This document shows positions 1-6,826 of a DNA stretch of 17,510 bases, one piece after another. Below the pieces are notes generated by a model. It was not told the origin of the DNA. It saw only the letters and a list, made by a program, of their open reading frames with translations, and did no database searches. Source of the stretch: Myxococcales bacterium UBA5297 (GTDB taxonomy: Bacteria > Myxococcota > Myxococcia > Myxococcales > UBA5297); contig DHSB01000024.1 of NCBI GenBank assembly GCA_002408385.1, forward strand, positions 1 through 17,510, read 5' to 3'. Every line of letters begins with the position of its first letter. Positions within the stretch are counted from its first letter, which is position 1. The translations under genes and the position numbers were made by a program.

Positions 1-1
1 A

Positions 2-256
2 ACGACTGTCAAACTCGGGTTCCGCTGGCGCTGGTCGATAGTCGCCGTCGGCGCGCTGCTGCTCGCCGCCGACAACCTCTACTTCCGCTCCCTCGCCCAG
101 CCCGGCGCGCTCGTCGCGGTCGTCTCGATCGTGCGGCGCAGCAACGTGGTGGTCAGCTTCGCCGTCGGCAGCCTCGCCTTCCGCGAGCGCAACCGAATCG
201 GCAAGGCGGGCGCGCTCGCCGGCGTGCTCGCAGGGTTGTTGTTGCTGATGCGCTGA
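2..256 (+). CDS. EamA/DMT-type transporter, C-terminal fragment (5' end outside window)
   Basis: The frame is open from the left edge and ends at TGA 254-256, giving 84 visible residues. Three hydrophobic stretches are seen, at about residues 13-31, 35-59 and 69-84. Between the second and third lies VRRSNVVVSFAVGSLAFRER. This closely resembles the end of EamA-domain drug/metabolite transporters, where an R-R/T-S-x-V-V-x-S segment leads into a helix and then a conserved F-R-E-R before the last helix. These are ten-helix inner-membrane permeases that export metabolites or amino acids; the substrate cannot be predicted from this piece. No strong terminator follows. The family call rests only on the last two to three helices, so the exact subfamily is open. 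Confidence 0.78.
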   Translation, partial: TTVKLGFRWRWSIVAVGALLLAADNLYFRSLAQPGALVAVVSIVRRSNVVVSFAVGSLAFRERNRIGKAGALAGVLAGLLLLMR

Positions 257-309
257 GCGCCGATGCCCGCTCGCCCCCGGGCTTGTCGGGGCCACGGGGG
301 GAAAGAGCC

Positions 310-508
310 CCAGAGTTCATTCCGGCCCTGTCCAAACAACTTGGGCCGAACCCGGGCATCCCGAGCGTAGAGGCGACCGAAGGGAGCCGCGGAGTCGAGG
401 GATTCGCGGATTCGCCTCCCAAATCTGATTCGGACGAAGCCCCCTGACGCCTCGCCAGTGAATTCGAGCACTTGCGGGTTCCCGCTCATTGCGCGGAATG
501 AACTCTGG
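310..508. mobile_element. MITE-like element, 15-bp TIRs with 4-bp AGCC flanking duplication
   Basis: The sequence CCAGAGTTCATTCCG at 310-324 is repeated as its exact reverse complement at 494-508. Immediately outside both ends is the same tetranucleotide, AGCC (306-309 and 509-512), as expected for a target-site duplication. The 199-bp interior has no credible gene. It contains a subterminal hairpin (CGGCCC 323-328 with GGGCCG 343-348) and a short tandem GGATTCGC duplication (400-415). Size, perfect TIRs, TSD and lack of a transposase fit a non-autonomous miniature transposable element. TIRs starting with CC and 4-5 bp duplications occur in IS1380-type elements, but this resemblance is too slight to assign a family. 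Only one copy is visible in the window. Confidence 0.6.
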
Positions 509-512
509 AGCC

Positions 513-715
513 CGCAACGCACCTCGCCAGGGATGCCAACCCGCGCATGCCCGGGTGCCTGCCTGCGCCTCCCATTCGGAAGCCCCCAAGAGGCCTGCGA
601 TTTCCTCGATATCGCTGGCAGTAGGCTGCCGCCCCCCTGAGGCCTTCGCCACAGGTAGGGCGCCGGCACTGACAAGGCGGTGCCAGGAAGGAAACCGATG
701 ACAAGGAGACCGGTG
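513..715. other. Intergenic leader upstream of the arylsulfotransferase gene
   Basis: No coding region is supported here. A small hairpin (GGCAG 617-621 with CTGCC 626-630) is visible. No convincing -35/-10 pair was found, so the promoter of the downstream gene is not located. Two ribosome binding sites near the end decide between alternative starts: AGGAAGG at 685-691 before ATG 698, and AAGGAG at 703-708 before ATG 716. Confidence 0.4.
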
Positions 716-2335
716 ATGAGGATGCGACGGACCGTTGCCCCGACAGCTTTGCTCTCGATGGCCTTGCTGGTCGTGCCTGGTGCTGCCTTCGGAGACCAGT
801 ACAGCCTCGGGCGTGCCCGCCAATGCCTCGCCAACCAGGACAATTGCCTGGCGAAGGACGAGGGGGCGGGCAACTACACCAGCCTGCCGCTTGGCTTCTG
901 GTACGGCGAGGCTCTGCCGGCAACCGAGGCGACGCTGGTCCACGAGGCGCTGGTGGGCGCCGATGGCCAGGGACCGATCCGCGCCCTCATGAACAAGCTC
1001 GAGACGGAGAACCTGAACCCTGAACGTCTCACCGGCTTGCAGCCGGGGCGCGACGTGAGCAAGGCCTATGAGGGCTATACGCTCGTAAGCTCCCTGTTCG
1101 CCGGGGCGATCCTCGTCGACATGAACGGAACGGTAGTCAAGCGCTGGCAGGTCAATGCCTTCCCCGCGAGGATGCTCCCGGGAGGCTCGGTGATGGGCGG
1201 CCGGGGCTCCGGGCGTCCGTTCTACGGCGACGCGGCGCGGCTGGTCGAAGTCGGCTGGTGCGCCAACGCGCCCAACTCGCCGGAGTTGTGGAGCTACGGC
1301 GGTGCGCTGCCGGGTGAGAATCCCGCGTGGGGAGCGAGGATCCACCACGACTACCAGCGCGGAGGATTGCCTCCTTACCCGGCTGGCGAGGGTGAGCAGT
1401 ACGTTTCGGGCAACTCCACCAAGCACTGGCTCCTCGTCCACCGCGAGCCACCTCCCGAGCTCACCGAGCACATCAGCAACCTGCGCGGCCTCGAGGACGA
1501 CGCCATCGTCGAGATCGACGAAAGCGGCGCCGTCACCTGGGTCTGGAACGTCTGGGAGCACATCCATCAGATGGGGTTCGACGACGTGGCCTTGGAGGCT
1601 ATCCGGACGATCAAGGTCACGACCTTTGGCGGCACGCAGGGCAACCCGGTGGCCGAGACCGACTGGCAGCACCTGAACGCGGTCTCGGTGCTCGGTCCGA
1701 ACCGCTGGTACGACGCGGGCGACGAGCGCTTCCACCCCGAGAACCTCCTCTGGGACGGCCGCAGCTCGAACATCATCGGGATCATCGCGCGCCACGACGA
1801 CTCGCAGGGCCGGTGGCAGAGCGGCGACATCGTCTGGAGGACGGGGCCCGACTACCGCTACGGCAAGGAGAACAGGGTCGGACAGATCATCGGCCAGCAC
1901 ACCGCTCACATGATCCCCAAGGGCCTGCCTGGCGAGGGCAACATCCTGGTGTTCGACAACGGTGGGCTCGCCGGCTTCGGCTCGCTCCTGCCCGGAACGC
2001 CCGCGTTCTGGCCCGTCGCATTCCGCAACTACTCTCGCGCCGTCGAGTACAACCCCATCTCCTACGAGAAGGTTTGGGAGTACTCGAACGAGACCGACAA
2101 CCGTGCGACCGGAGGCGATCGCCGCTTTTTCAGTTGGTTCATCAGCTCGGTGCAGCGCCTGCCCAACGGCAACACGCTCATCACCGAGGGGCACGACGGG
2201 CGCATCTTCGAGGTGACCCGGCAAGGCGAGATCGTCTGGGAGTACTTCCAGCCGTTCGGATACGTCTACCGCGCCTATCGGTACCCGGAGTCCTATCTCC
2301 CGCCGGTCGAGGCGAGGAGCTGCGGGGCACCTTGA
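716..2335 (+). CDS. Exported aryl-sulfate sulfotransferase family protein
   Basis: The product is 539 aa. Family members (ASST, Arylsulfotrans/Arylsulfotran_2) transfer sulfate between phenolic esters and phenols in the periplasm without PAPS, using a histidine in a beta-propeller. From ATG 716 the N-terminus MRMRRT, a hydrophobic core and an AxG-type site before the Asp at about residue 27 form a Sec signal peptide. Family motifs occur in order: GYTL (121), DWQHLNAV (317), the WYDAGDERFHPEN block (331-343), IVWRTGPDY (372-380), GQIIGQHTAHMIPKGLPGEG (389-408), ILVFDNGG, and LPNGNTLITEGHDGRIFEV (482-500) followed by IVWEY. H319, H395 and H398 lie in the motifs that hold active-site histidines in the family, but which one is catalytic was not established. 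Length is typical. Alternative in-frame starts are GTG 680 and ATG 698. Start 716 is preferred for AAGGAG at 7-nt spacing and the cleanest signal peptide. It is monocistronic, with its own terminator. Substrates are unknown. Confidence 0.88.
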   Translation: MRMRRTVAPTALLSMALLVVPGAAFGDQYSLGRARQCLANQDNCLAKDEGAGNYTSLPLGFWYGEALPATEATLVHEALVGADGQGPIRALMNKLETENLNPERLTGLQPGRDVSKAYEGYTLVSSLFAGAILVDMNGTVVKRWQVNAFPARMLPGGSVMGGRGSGRPFYGDAARLVEVGWCANAPNSPELWSYGGALPGENPAWGARIHHDYQRGGLPPYPAGEGEQYVSGNSTKHWLLVHREPPPELTEHISNLRGLEDDAIVEIDESGAVTWVWNVWEHIHQMGFDDVALEAIRTIKVTTFGGTQGNPVAETDWQHLNAVSVLGPNRWYDAGDERFHPENLLWDGRSSNIIGIIARHDDSQGRWQSGDIVWRTGPDYRYGKENRVGQIIGQHTAHMIPKGLPGEGNILVFDNGGLAGFGSLLPGTPAFWPVAFRNYSRAVEYNPISYEKVWEYSNETDNRATGGDRRFFSWFISSVQRLPNGNTLITEGHDGRIFEVTRQGEIVWEYFQPFGYVYRAYRYPESYLPPVEARSCGAP

Positions 2336-2358
2336 CCGACCTCCAGCGTGGATGACTT

Positions 2359-2402
2359 GCAGCGGCAGGCCCGTTCCCAGGGGCCTGCCGCTGCGCTTTT
2401 CT
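2359..2402 (+). terminator. Strong intrinsic terminator of the arylsulfotransferase gene
   Basis: A perfect 14-bp GC-rich stem (2359-2372 with 2381-2394) and an 8-nt loop (GTTCCCAG) are followed by GC and then TTTT at 2397-2400. It lies 23 nt after the stop codon at 2335. This is the clearest intrinsic terminator in the window along with the one at 7672. Confidence 0.85.
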
Positions 2403-2640
2403 CCGCGGCGAGCCAGGTCGCCGAGCCGACCGTCGACGGGCACCCGGCGGAGCTCGTCGGATCCGCGATGTCGGTCGACAGGCTGCGCACCGGGGCGATC
2501 TTGACCAGCGACACGCTCGGCGCCACGGCGCTAGCTCTCAGCGTCGACGGCGCCCCCGGCGGCGAGGTCGAGGTCGAGGGTGGTGCTGGTGCGCGCGGCG
2601 AAGCGCGAGGCGCGTGGGCCTGCGCGCGCCCCGCGGTTCT
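2403..2640. other. Intergenic stretch, no gene supported
   Basis: Open frames exist in several directions here because of the high GC, but none gives a protein with recognisable character. The minus-strand frame continuing from the phosphatase-like remnant is a low-complexity Ala/Pro/Ser/Arg-rich tail that runs on through the terminator at 2359-2402, which argues against it being a functional gene. Confidence 0.4.
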
Positions 2641-2964
2641 TGGTAGCGCTCGCCCGGCAAGCCAACCAGAGGCGAGCGCGGTGAGGTCGTCGTCGGACCT
2701 GCGGCTCGCCGAGCGCGCCGCCAATTCCTCGGCGGCGAGCTCGGGAACGCCGTCGGCCTCGCGCAAGAGCGCCTCCACCTCGTAGATGGCCTTGAACCCC
2801 TTGGGGTAGGCCCCGTCGCTCACAAGCGCGATGAGATCGCCCGCCTGCACGCCAACGAGGGGCAGCCTGTCAAAGACCAGCGCCGGCCCAAGGCCGACGC
2901 AGGGCCGCACCGCCTTGCCCGCGGGGCTGCGCCCTCGCTCGCCTATTCCAGCCCGTTGGCGCAC
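2641..2964 (-). pseudogene. Remnant of a PP2C-type Ser/Thr phosphatase (C-terminal part only)
   Basis: The minus-strand frame from ATG 2964 reads GLGPALVFDRLPLVGVQAGD, then LIALVSDGAY and, about 45 residues later, RRSDDDLTALA. In PP2C/SpoIIE-like phosphatases the G-D-x-L-x-L-x-S-D-G segment holds a metal-binding Asp, and the late S-D-D-D-L-T segment holds another. Both are present with plausible spacing. The roughly 150 N-terminal residues with the first metal-binding Asp motifs are absent. The frame upstream of GLGP is short and unlike the family. Downstream the frame loses all family character and crosses the terminator of the neighbouring gene. No good ribosome binding site is seen. Most likely it is a decayed gene fragment; a divergent short protein is possible but less likely. 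Confidence 0.45.
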
Positions 2965-2986
2965 GGGAGAATCATCCCCGTGCGCC
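2958..2986 (-). terminator. Hairpin downstream of the Cys-rich lipoprotein gene, possible terminator
   Basis: GGCGCACGGG (2958-2967) pairs perfectly with CCCGTGCGCC (2977-2986) around a 9-nt loop. It lies 55 nt past the minus-strand stop codon at 3042, where a terminator is expected, but no T-tract follows on either strand. It could be a U-tract-less terminator or an RNA 3'-end stabiliser, and it sits at the 5' edge of the phosphatase-like remnant. Confidence 0.35.
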
Positions 2987-3041
2987 CACCGAAGCTGCGG
3001 GCAGGCGAGCCTTCCCTGGGGCCCCCTTCATTCGCCCATCG

Positions 3042-6000
3042 CTACTGGCAATGCGGCCGGAAAGCGTACTTCAGGGACTGGTTGCTCCTGTCGAAGTAGC
3101 TGATGTGCACCCCGACGAGGCTGGCGGCGATCGAGGCGTAGTGGCCGACGATGCCCGCCTCATCGAGCGTGGCCGTGGTCCACGAGCCGCCCTTGGGCTT
3201 GTAGGCGTACTTCAGGTCCCCGTAGGTGCTGTAGAAATAGGCGATGTGGACGCCGCCGTTCGCGTCGACGGCGAGCGAACCATAAGCACCCATCAATTCG
3301 CCCGCGACGCCGTCGACGACGACGGAGCTTGCCCAAATGCCGCTGGGCGTCCTGTAGATGTACTGCAGGTTGTGGTCGCCGAACTCGTCGTAGAAGGAGA
3401 TGTGCAGGCCGCCATCGCCGTCGACGGCAATCGAGGGGTACGCGCCGTCCGCCGTGTCCGAGAGCGTCACGGTCGTCCAGGCGAGCCCCCGCGGCTTGTA
3501 GGCGTAGTTGAGCGCCCCCCGCCAGCTCTCGTCGTAGTAGGCGACATGGAGCCCACCCGCCGCGTCGGTCGCGATGGCGGAGTGACGGCCAACCGACCCT
3601 TGCGTCTCGATGCTCTCGAGCTGCCAGGTCGAGCTGCCGGCCGGCTTGTAGGCGTACTCGAGGTCGAAGTAGTTGTCTTCGTAGTAGGAGATGTGCACGC
3701 CGTCGGCGTTGGTGACGATGGAGGTCTGCCCGTCGTGGCCCCGCGAGTGGATTTGGGTCGCGGTCCAGGTGGTGCCGGTCGCCGACTTGGTGGCGTACTT
3801 CAGGCCGCTCAAGTTCCTCAGGTAGCTGATGTGGACGCGGCCGCTCGAGTCCACGGCGATGTCGGTGTACTGCCCGACGTCCCAGGTGCTGTCGGAGTCG
3901 GCGGTCTCGATGGACCAGGAGCCGCCCGCCGGCTTGTTCGCGTACTTCAGGCGGTTCCAGGCGTTGTCGTAATAGCTCACGTGGACCTCGCCGTCCGGCT
4001 CGGCGGCGATGGAGCTGTATTCGCCGGCATAGCCGCTGTCGTCCACCGTCGCGAGCCTCCATGCGCCCGGCGTGCAGGCGCTGCCGGTGGCCCGGCCCGG
4101 GGTCGGTATCAGCGCGATGGAGAAGTCGGCGGCGTTGTCGTCGGTGTCGGTGCAGACCGCGTCGCGCGTCAGGCTCGCGCCGGTCGGCGGGGGCGGGGCC
4201 GGATTGCCCTCGCCGGCGAAGACGTCGCTCGCGCTGAAGGTGCCGTAACCGACCGCGTCGAGCACGGTCGAGCCCTGGCGCAGTTGCACGCTGTCGGGTC
4301 CGTTCTGGTAGTCGACCGCGTTGTCGAGCAGGTTGGCGCTCGCGGCGAGGGGGCCGTCGGCGCGGGCCACCAGGTAGTAGCCGTGGCCCGGGATCTGGCC
4401 GGTCAGCGCGATGGTGTTGTAGTCGGCGCCGCCGTTGCCGTTGATCCCGACGAGCGAGAGCCCCTCGAGCGAGATGCCGGGCGAGCCGTAGAGCTCGACG
4501 AAAGCGCCGGTGTCGGGCGAGCCGGCGGTGTCGACGCGGATCTCGGAGATCACCAGCACCGCCGCCCCGCAGGCGGTCGGGCTCCCGCAGGCGCCCTCGG
4601 CACAGGCCGAGAAGCTGCCCCACGCGAGACAACCGTTCGCGTCGGCCACGCAGGTGCGGATGCGCCCGCCGGTGCACTCGGTCGCCCCCGCGGACGGGCA
4701 GGTGTCGTCGCAGACCCCGCAGCTCGTCGAGTTGGCGCAGAAGCCGTCGGCACAGGGGGTCGAGGCCGACCAGATCCGGCAGCCGTTCGCATCCTCCCCG
4801 CAGGTGCGGAGCCGCCCGCTGGTGCACTCGGTCGCGTTGAGCGTGCACTGGTGGTTGCAGACCCCGCAGCTCGTCGAGGTGGCGCAGAAGCCGTCGGCGC
4901 AGGCCGCCCAGCTCGACCAGTCGAGACAGCCGTTCGTATCCGCCACGCAGGTGCGGCGCTGGCCGTTGCTGCAGGCGCTCGCGCCCAAGGTGCACTGGTC
5001 GTTGCAGGTCCCGCAGCTCGTCGCCGAGGCGCAGAACCCGTCGGCGCAGGCCGACCAGCTCGACCAGTCGAGGCAGCCGTTCGCATCCGCCACGCAGGTG
5101 CGGAGCTGGCCGTTGCTGCAGGAGCTCGCGCCCAAGGTGCACTGGTCGTTGCAGGTCCCGCAGCTCGTCGCCGACGCGCAGAAGCCTTCGGCGCAGGCCG
5201 ACCAGCCCGACCAGGCGAGGCAGCCGTTCGTATCCGAGGCGCAGGTGCGGAGCTGGCCGTTGGCGCACTCATTGGCGCCCGCCGCGCACTGGTGGTTGCA
5301 GCCGCCGCAGCTCGTCGGGTTCGCGCAAGTGCCCTGGGCACAAGCCGACCAGCTCGACCAAGTGAGACAGCCGTTCGTATCCGCCACGCAGGTGCGGAGC
5401 TGGCCGTCGCTGCACTCGCTGGCGCCTCCCGCGCACTGGTCGGTGCAGCCCCCGCAGCTCGTCGCGCTCTCGCAAGAGCCCTGGGCACAGGCCGACCAGC
5501 TCGACCAAGCGAGACAGCCGTTCGTATCCGCCACGCAGGTGCGGAGCTGGCCGTTGCTGCACTCGCTGGCGCCCGCCGGGCACTGGTCGCTGCAGCCGCC
5601 GCAGCTCGTCGCGTTCGCGCAAGAGCCCTGGGAACAGGCCGACCAACTCGACCAGGCGAGGCAGCCGTTCGCACCCGCCACACAGGTGCGGAGCTGGCCG
5701 TTGACGCACTCACTGCTGCCCGCCGCGCACTGGTCGGTGCAGCCGCCGCAGCTCGTCGCGTTCTCGCAGACGCCGCCGGGACAGCCGATCCATTGGCCCC
5801 AGCGCGTGCAACCCTCGACCCCCTCGCAGGAGCGGAGCTGGCCGTTGGCGCATTGGGTCACGCCCAGGCTCGCGCAGTCGTTGGCGCACGACAGGCATTG
5901 GCTCGCATCGGCGCAGGCGTCGCTCGGGCAGCGCGCCCAGCCACTCCAATCGGCCACCGAGCCCTGCTCGACGCAGGTGCGCAGGTTGCCGGCGACGCAC

Positions 6001-6188
6001 TCCGAGGCGCCGGCGGCGCAGAGGGACTCACAGCCGTTCTCGTCGATCTCGCCGTCGCAATCATTGTCGACGCCGTCGCAGATCTCTTCGCTCGGGGTGC
6101 ACTTCGCTGGCTCGTCGCCGCTGCAGGATGCGAAGAGGGCCGTGCTCGCGAGGGCGAGCAGGATGGGGAGCCGCTTGGCGATGCTCAT
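3042..6188 (-). CDS. Multidomain Cys-rich repeat lipoprotein (MopE-like motif, 10 x 49-aa repeats, LTD-like, beta-propeller-like)
   Basis: The product is 1,048 aa. The N-terminus MSIAKR, a hydrophobic stretch and LFASC give a lipoprotein signal peptide with lipidated Cys22. EICDGVDNDCDGEIDENGC (35-53) is the acidic MopE-like metal-binding motif common in myxobacterial surface proteins. Residues 53-543 are ten tandem repeats of about 49 residues with up to eight Cys each and a central WxxWxxC. Residues 546-700 resemble a lamin-tail domain (VISEIRVD, AFVELYGSPG, LEGLSLVG, YYLVARAD, VQLRQGSTVLDAVGYG). Residues 705-1048 hold seven repeats of about 49 residues of the type SIAVDxxGxVHISYYD...LKYAYKP...W, suggesting a seven-bladed propeller. 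ATG 6188 is chosen because it starts the signal peptide and follows a GGAGAGGAA ribosome binding site; the open frame further upstream to 6464 has no such features. It is probably anchored on the outer membrane or cell surface, possibly in adhesion or ligand binding; the actual function is unknown. Confidence 0.88.
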   Translation of the reverse strand: MSIAKRLPILLALASTALFASCSGDEPAKCTPSEEICDGVDNDCDGEIDENGCESLCAAGASECVAGNLRTCVEQGSVADWSGWARCPSDACADASQCLSCANDCASLGVTQCANGQLRSCEGVEGCTRWGQWIGCPGGVCENATSCGGCTDQCAAGSSECVNGQLRTCVAGANGCLAWSSWSACSQGSCANATSCGGCSDQCPAGASECSNGQLRTCVADTNGCLAWSSWSACAQGSCESATSCGGCTDQCAGGASECSDGQLRTCVADTNGCLTWSSWSACAQGTCANPTSCGGCNHQCAAGANECANGQLRTCASDTNGCLAWSGWSACAEGFCASATSCGTCNDQCTLGASSCSNGQLRTCVADANGCLDWSSWSACADGFCASATSCGTCNDQCTLGASACSNGQRRTCVADTNGCLDWSSWAACADGFCATSTSCGVCNHQCTLNATECTSGRLRTCGEDANGCRIWSASTPCADGFCANSTSCGVCDDTCPSAGATECTGGRIRTCVADANGCLAWGSFSACAEGACGSPTACGAAVLVISEIRVDTAGSPDTGAFVELYGSPGISLEGLSLVGINGNGGADYNTIALTGQIPGHGYYLVARADGPLAASANLLDNAVDYQNGPDSVQLRQGSTVLDAVGYGTFSASDVFAGEGNPAPPPPTGASLTRDAVCTDTDDNAADFSIALIPTPGRATGSACTPGAWRLATVDDSGYAGEYSSIAAEPDGEVHVSYYDNAWNRLKYANKPAGGSWSIETADSDSTWDVGQYTDIAVDSSGRVHISYLRNLSGLKYATKSATGTTWTATQIHSRGHDGQTSIVTNADGVHISYYEDNYFDLEYAYKPAGSSTWQLESIETQGSVGRHSAIATDAAGGLHVAYYDESWRGALNYAYKPRGLAWTTVTLSDTADGAYPSIAVDGDGGLHISFYDEFGDHNLQYIYRTPSGIWASSVVVDGVAGELMGAYGSLAVDANGGVHIAYFYSTYGDLKYAYKPKGGSWTTATLDEAGIVGHYASIAASLVGVHISYFDRSNQSLKYAFRPHCQ
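3045..4070 (-). repeat. Seven degenerate coding repeats, propeller-like
   Basis: Seven units of about 147 bp share V/L-H-I/V-S/A-Y-Y/F (for example GEVHVSYYD, GRVHISYLR, DGVHISYYE, GLHVAYYD, GLHISFYD, GVHIAYF, VGVHISYFD) followed about 12 residues later by LKYA-YKP and then W. Seven units of this size and beta-rich character fit one closed beta-propeller. The fold is inferred, not shown. Confidence 0.65.
4560..6032 (-). repeat. Ten 147-bp coding repeats encoding Cys-rich 49-aa units
   Basis: The unit pattern is C-x2-C-x3-C-x6-C-x7-C-x6-C-x8-C-x4-C with ECxNGQLRTC and CLAWSSWSAC as the best conserved parts. Units 3-8 are most alike, and shared DNA blocks recur about every 147 bp (for example GCAGGTGCGGAGCTGGCCGT around 5093, 5240, 5388, 5535 and 5682), showing fairly recent internal duplication. 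The first two and last two units are more diverged; units 9 and 10 have lost the WxxWxxC motif. Confidence 0.88.
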
Positions 6189-6826
6189 CGTCTGTTCCTC
6201 TCCTCTTCCGGCGGATGGTGGTCGGAGCGTGCGTGCACACTCCGGCCGTTTGGTTTTGACGCAGTTCTTGGTAACTGGCAAGGCAGTCATCCACAAAGTT
6301 GGGGGACGCTTAGAGGCGATCGCCGGGTGGCTCTCCTCGCCACGCCGCCGGGGGAAGCGCCGCGGGCGCTGTCTCGAGCTCGGCGGCGACTGCGATGGCG
6401 CGGCCTGCCGGGATGGAGCTCGGAGCTCCTCAAAGGAGGAAGGTTGGAGCTCCAGCTCCGACATGCCCCGCAGGCCGCCAGGCGAGGTGGTGCTCGAGGT
6501 CCATCTCGCCTCGCCTCCTTCAACAAGGATGACGCGGTTCTCGTCTTCGGTCGGATGCGGCTTGGCGGGAGCTCGGGCCGACGGGCCCCTCGTCGGTGTC
6601 TGCGCCGGTCGCGGCGGAGTTTGTGGAAGGCGGGAATCGACGGCGCCTTCACCGCTTCGCCGATCCGGCCCCCCGCCGCCCCAATCCCCACTCTACCCGC
6701 TCTGGCGCAGCCCCACCCTCCTTCTGTTCAATACAAACCACACCAACCTTAAGGACAGTCCGCCTCTTGTGCTCTGCTCGGTTTTGAGGATTGATTGGGG
6801 CCTCACATCCACAAAGGAGGGGGCCG
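6189..6826. other. Divergent intergenic region between lipoprotein and 245-aa gene
   Basis: This 638-bp region lies between two divergently transcribed genes and must hold both promoters. The stretch 6721-6800 is clearly less GC-rich than its surroundings and is a plausible promoter region for the rightward gene, but no convincing -35/-10 pair could be fixed. Local structures are a palindromic cluster of GGAGCTCC units at 6421-6460 (CGGAGCT 6421-6427 with AGCTCCG 6454-6460, enclosing CCTC-AAAG-GAGG) and an 8-bp hairpin (AGGCGAGG 6480-6487 with CCTCGCCT 6509-6516). No gene is supported; the open frames crossing it have no recognisable protein character. Confidence 0.45.
6813..6823 (+). promoter_or_regulatory. 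Strong Shine-Dalgarno site fixing the start at 6827
   Basis: AAAGGAGGGGG contains the full AAGGAGG complement of the 16S 3' end, with about 6 nt from AAGGAGG to ATG 6827. It rules out the upstream in-frame start at 6791 and suggests efficient translation. Confidence 0.75.

Noticed and set aside
317..2443. A 708-codon minus-strand open frame opposite the arylsulfotransferase gene
   Set aside because: It runs antisense through the arylsulfotransferase gene, the terminator and the MITE-like element and shows no family motifs.
6240..6290. Sigma-70-like promoter for the lipoprotein gene on the minus strand (TTGCCA with a 17-bp spacer)
   Set aside because: The -10 candidate CAAAAC matches the consensus at only three positions. 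It is not strong enough to report as a feature.
6189..6464. A 92-residue N-terminal extension of the lipoprotein
   Set aside because: It would bury the lipoprotein signal peptide inside the protein. ATG 6188 has a good ribosome binding site and starts exactly at a signal peptide.
3051..6752. A very long plus-strand open frame opposite the Cys-rich lipoprotein gene
   Set aside because: It is the mirror of a high-GC repeat gene. It consists of Ala/Arg/Gly/Val-rich repeated text without domains. The minus frame has a lipobox, regular cysteines and recognisable domains.
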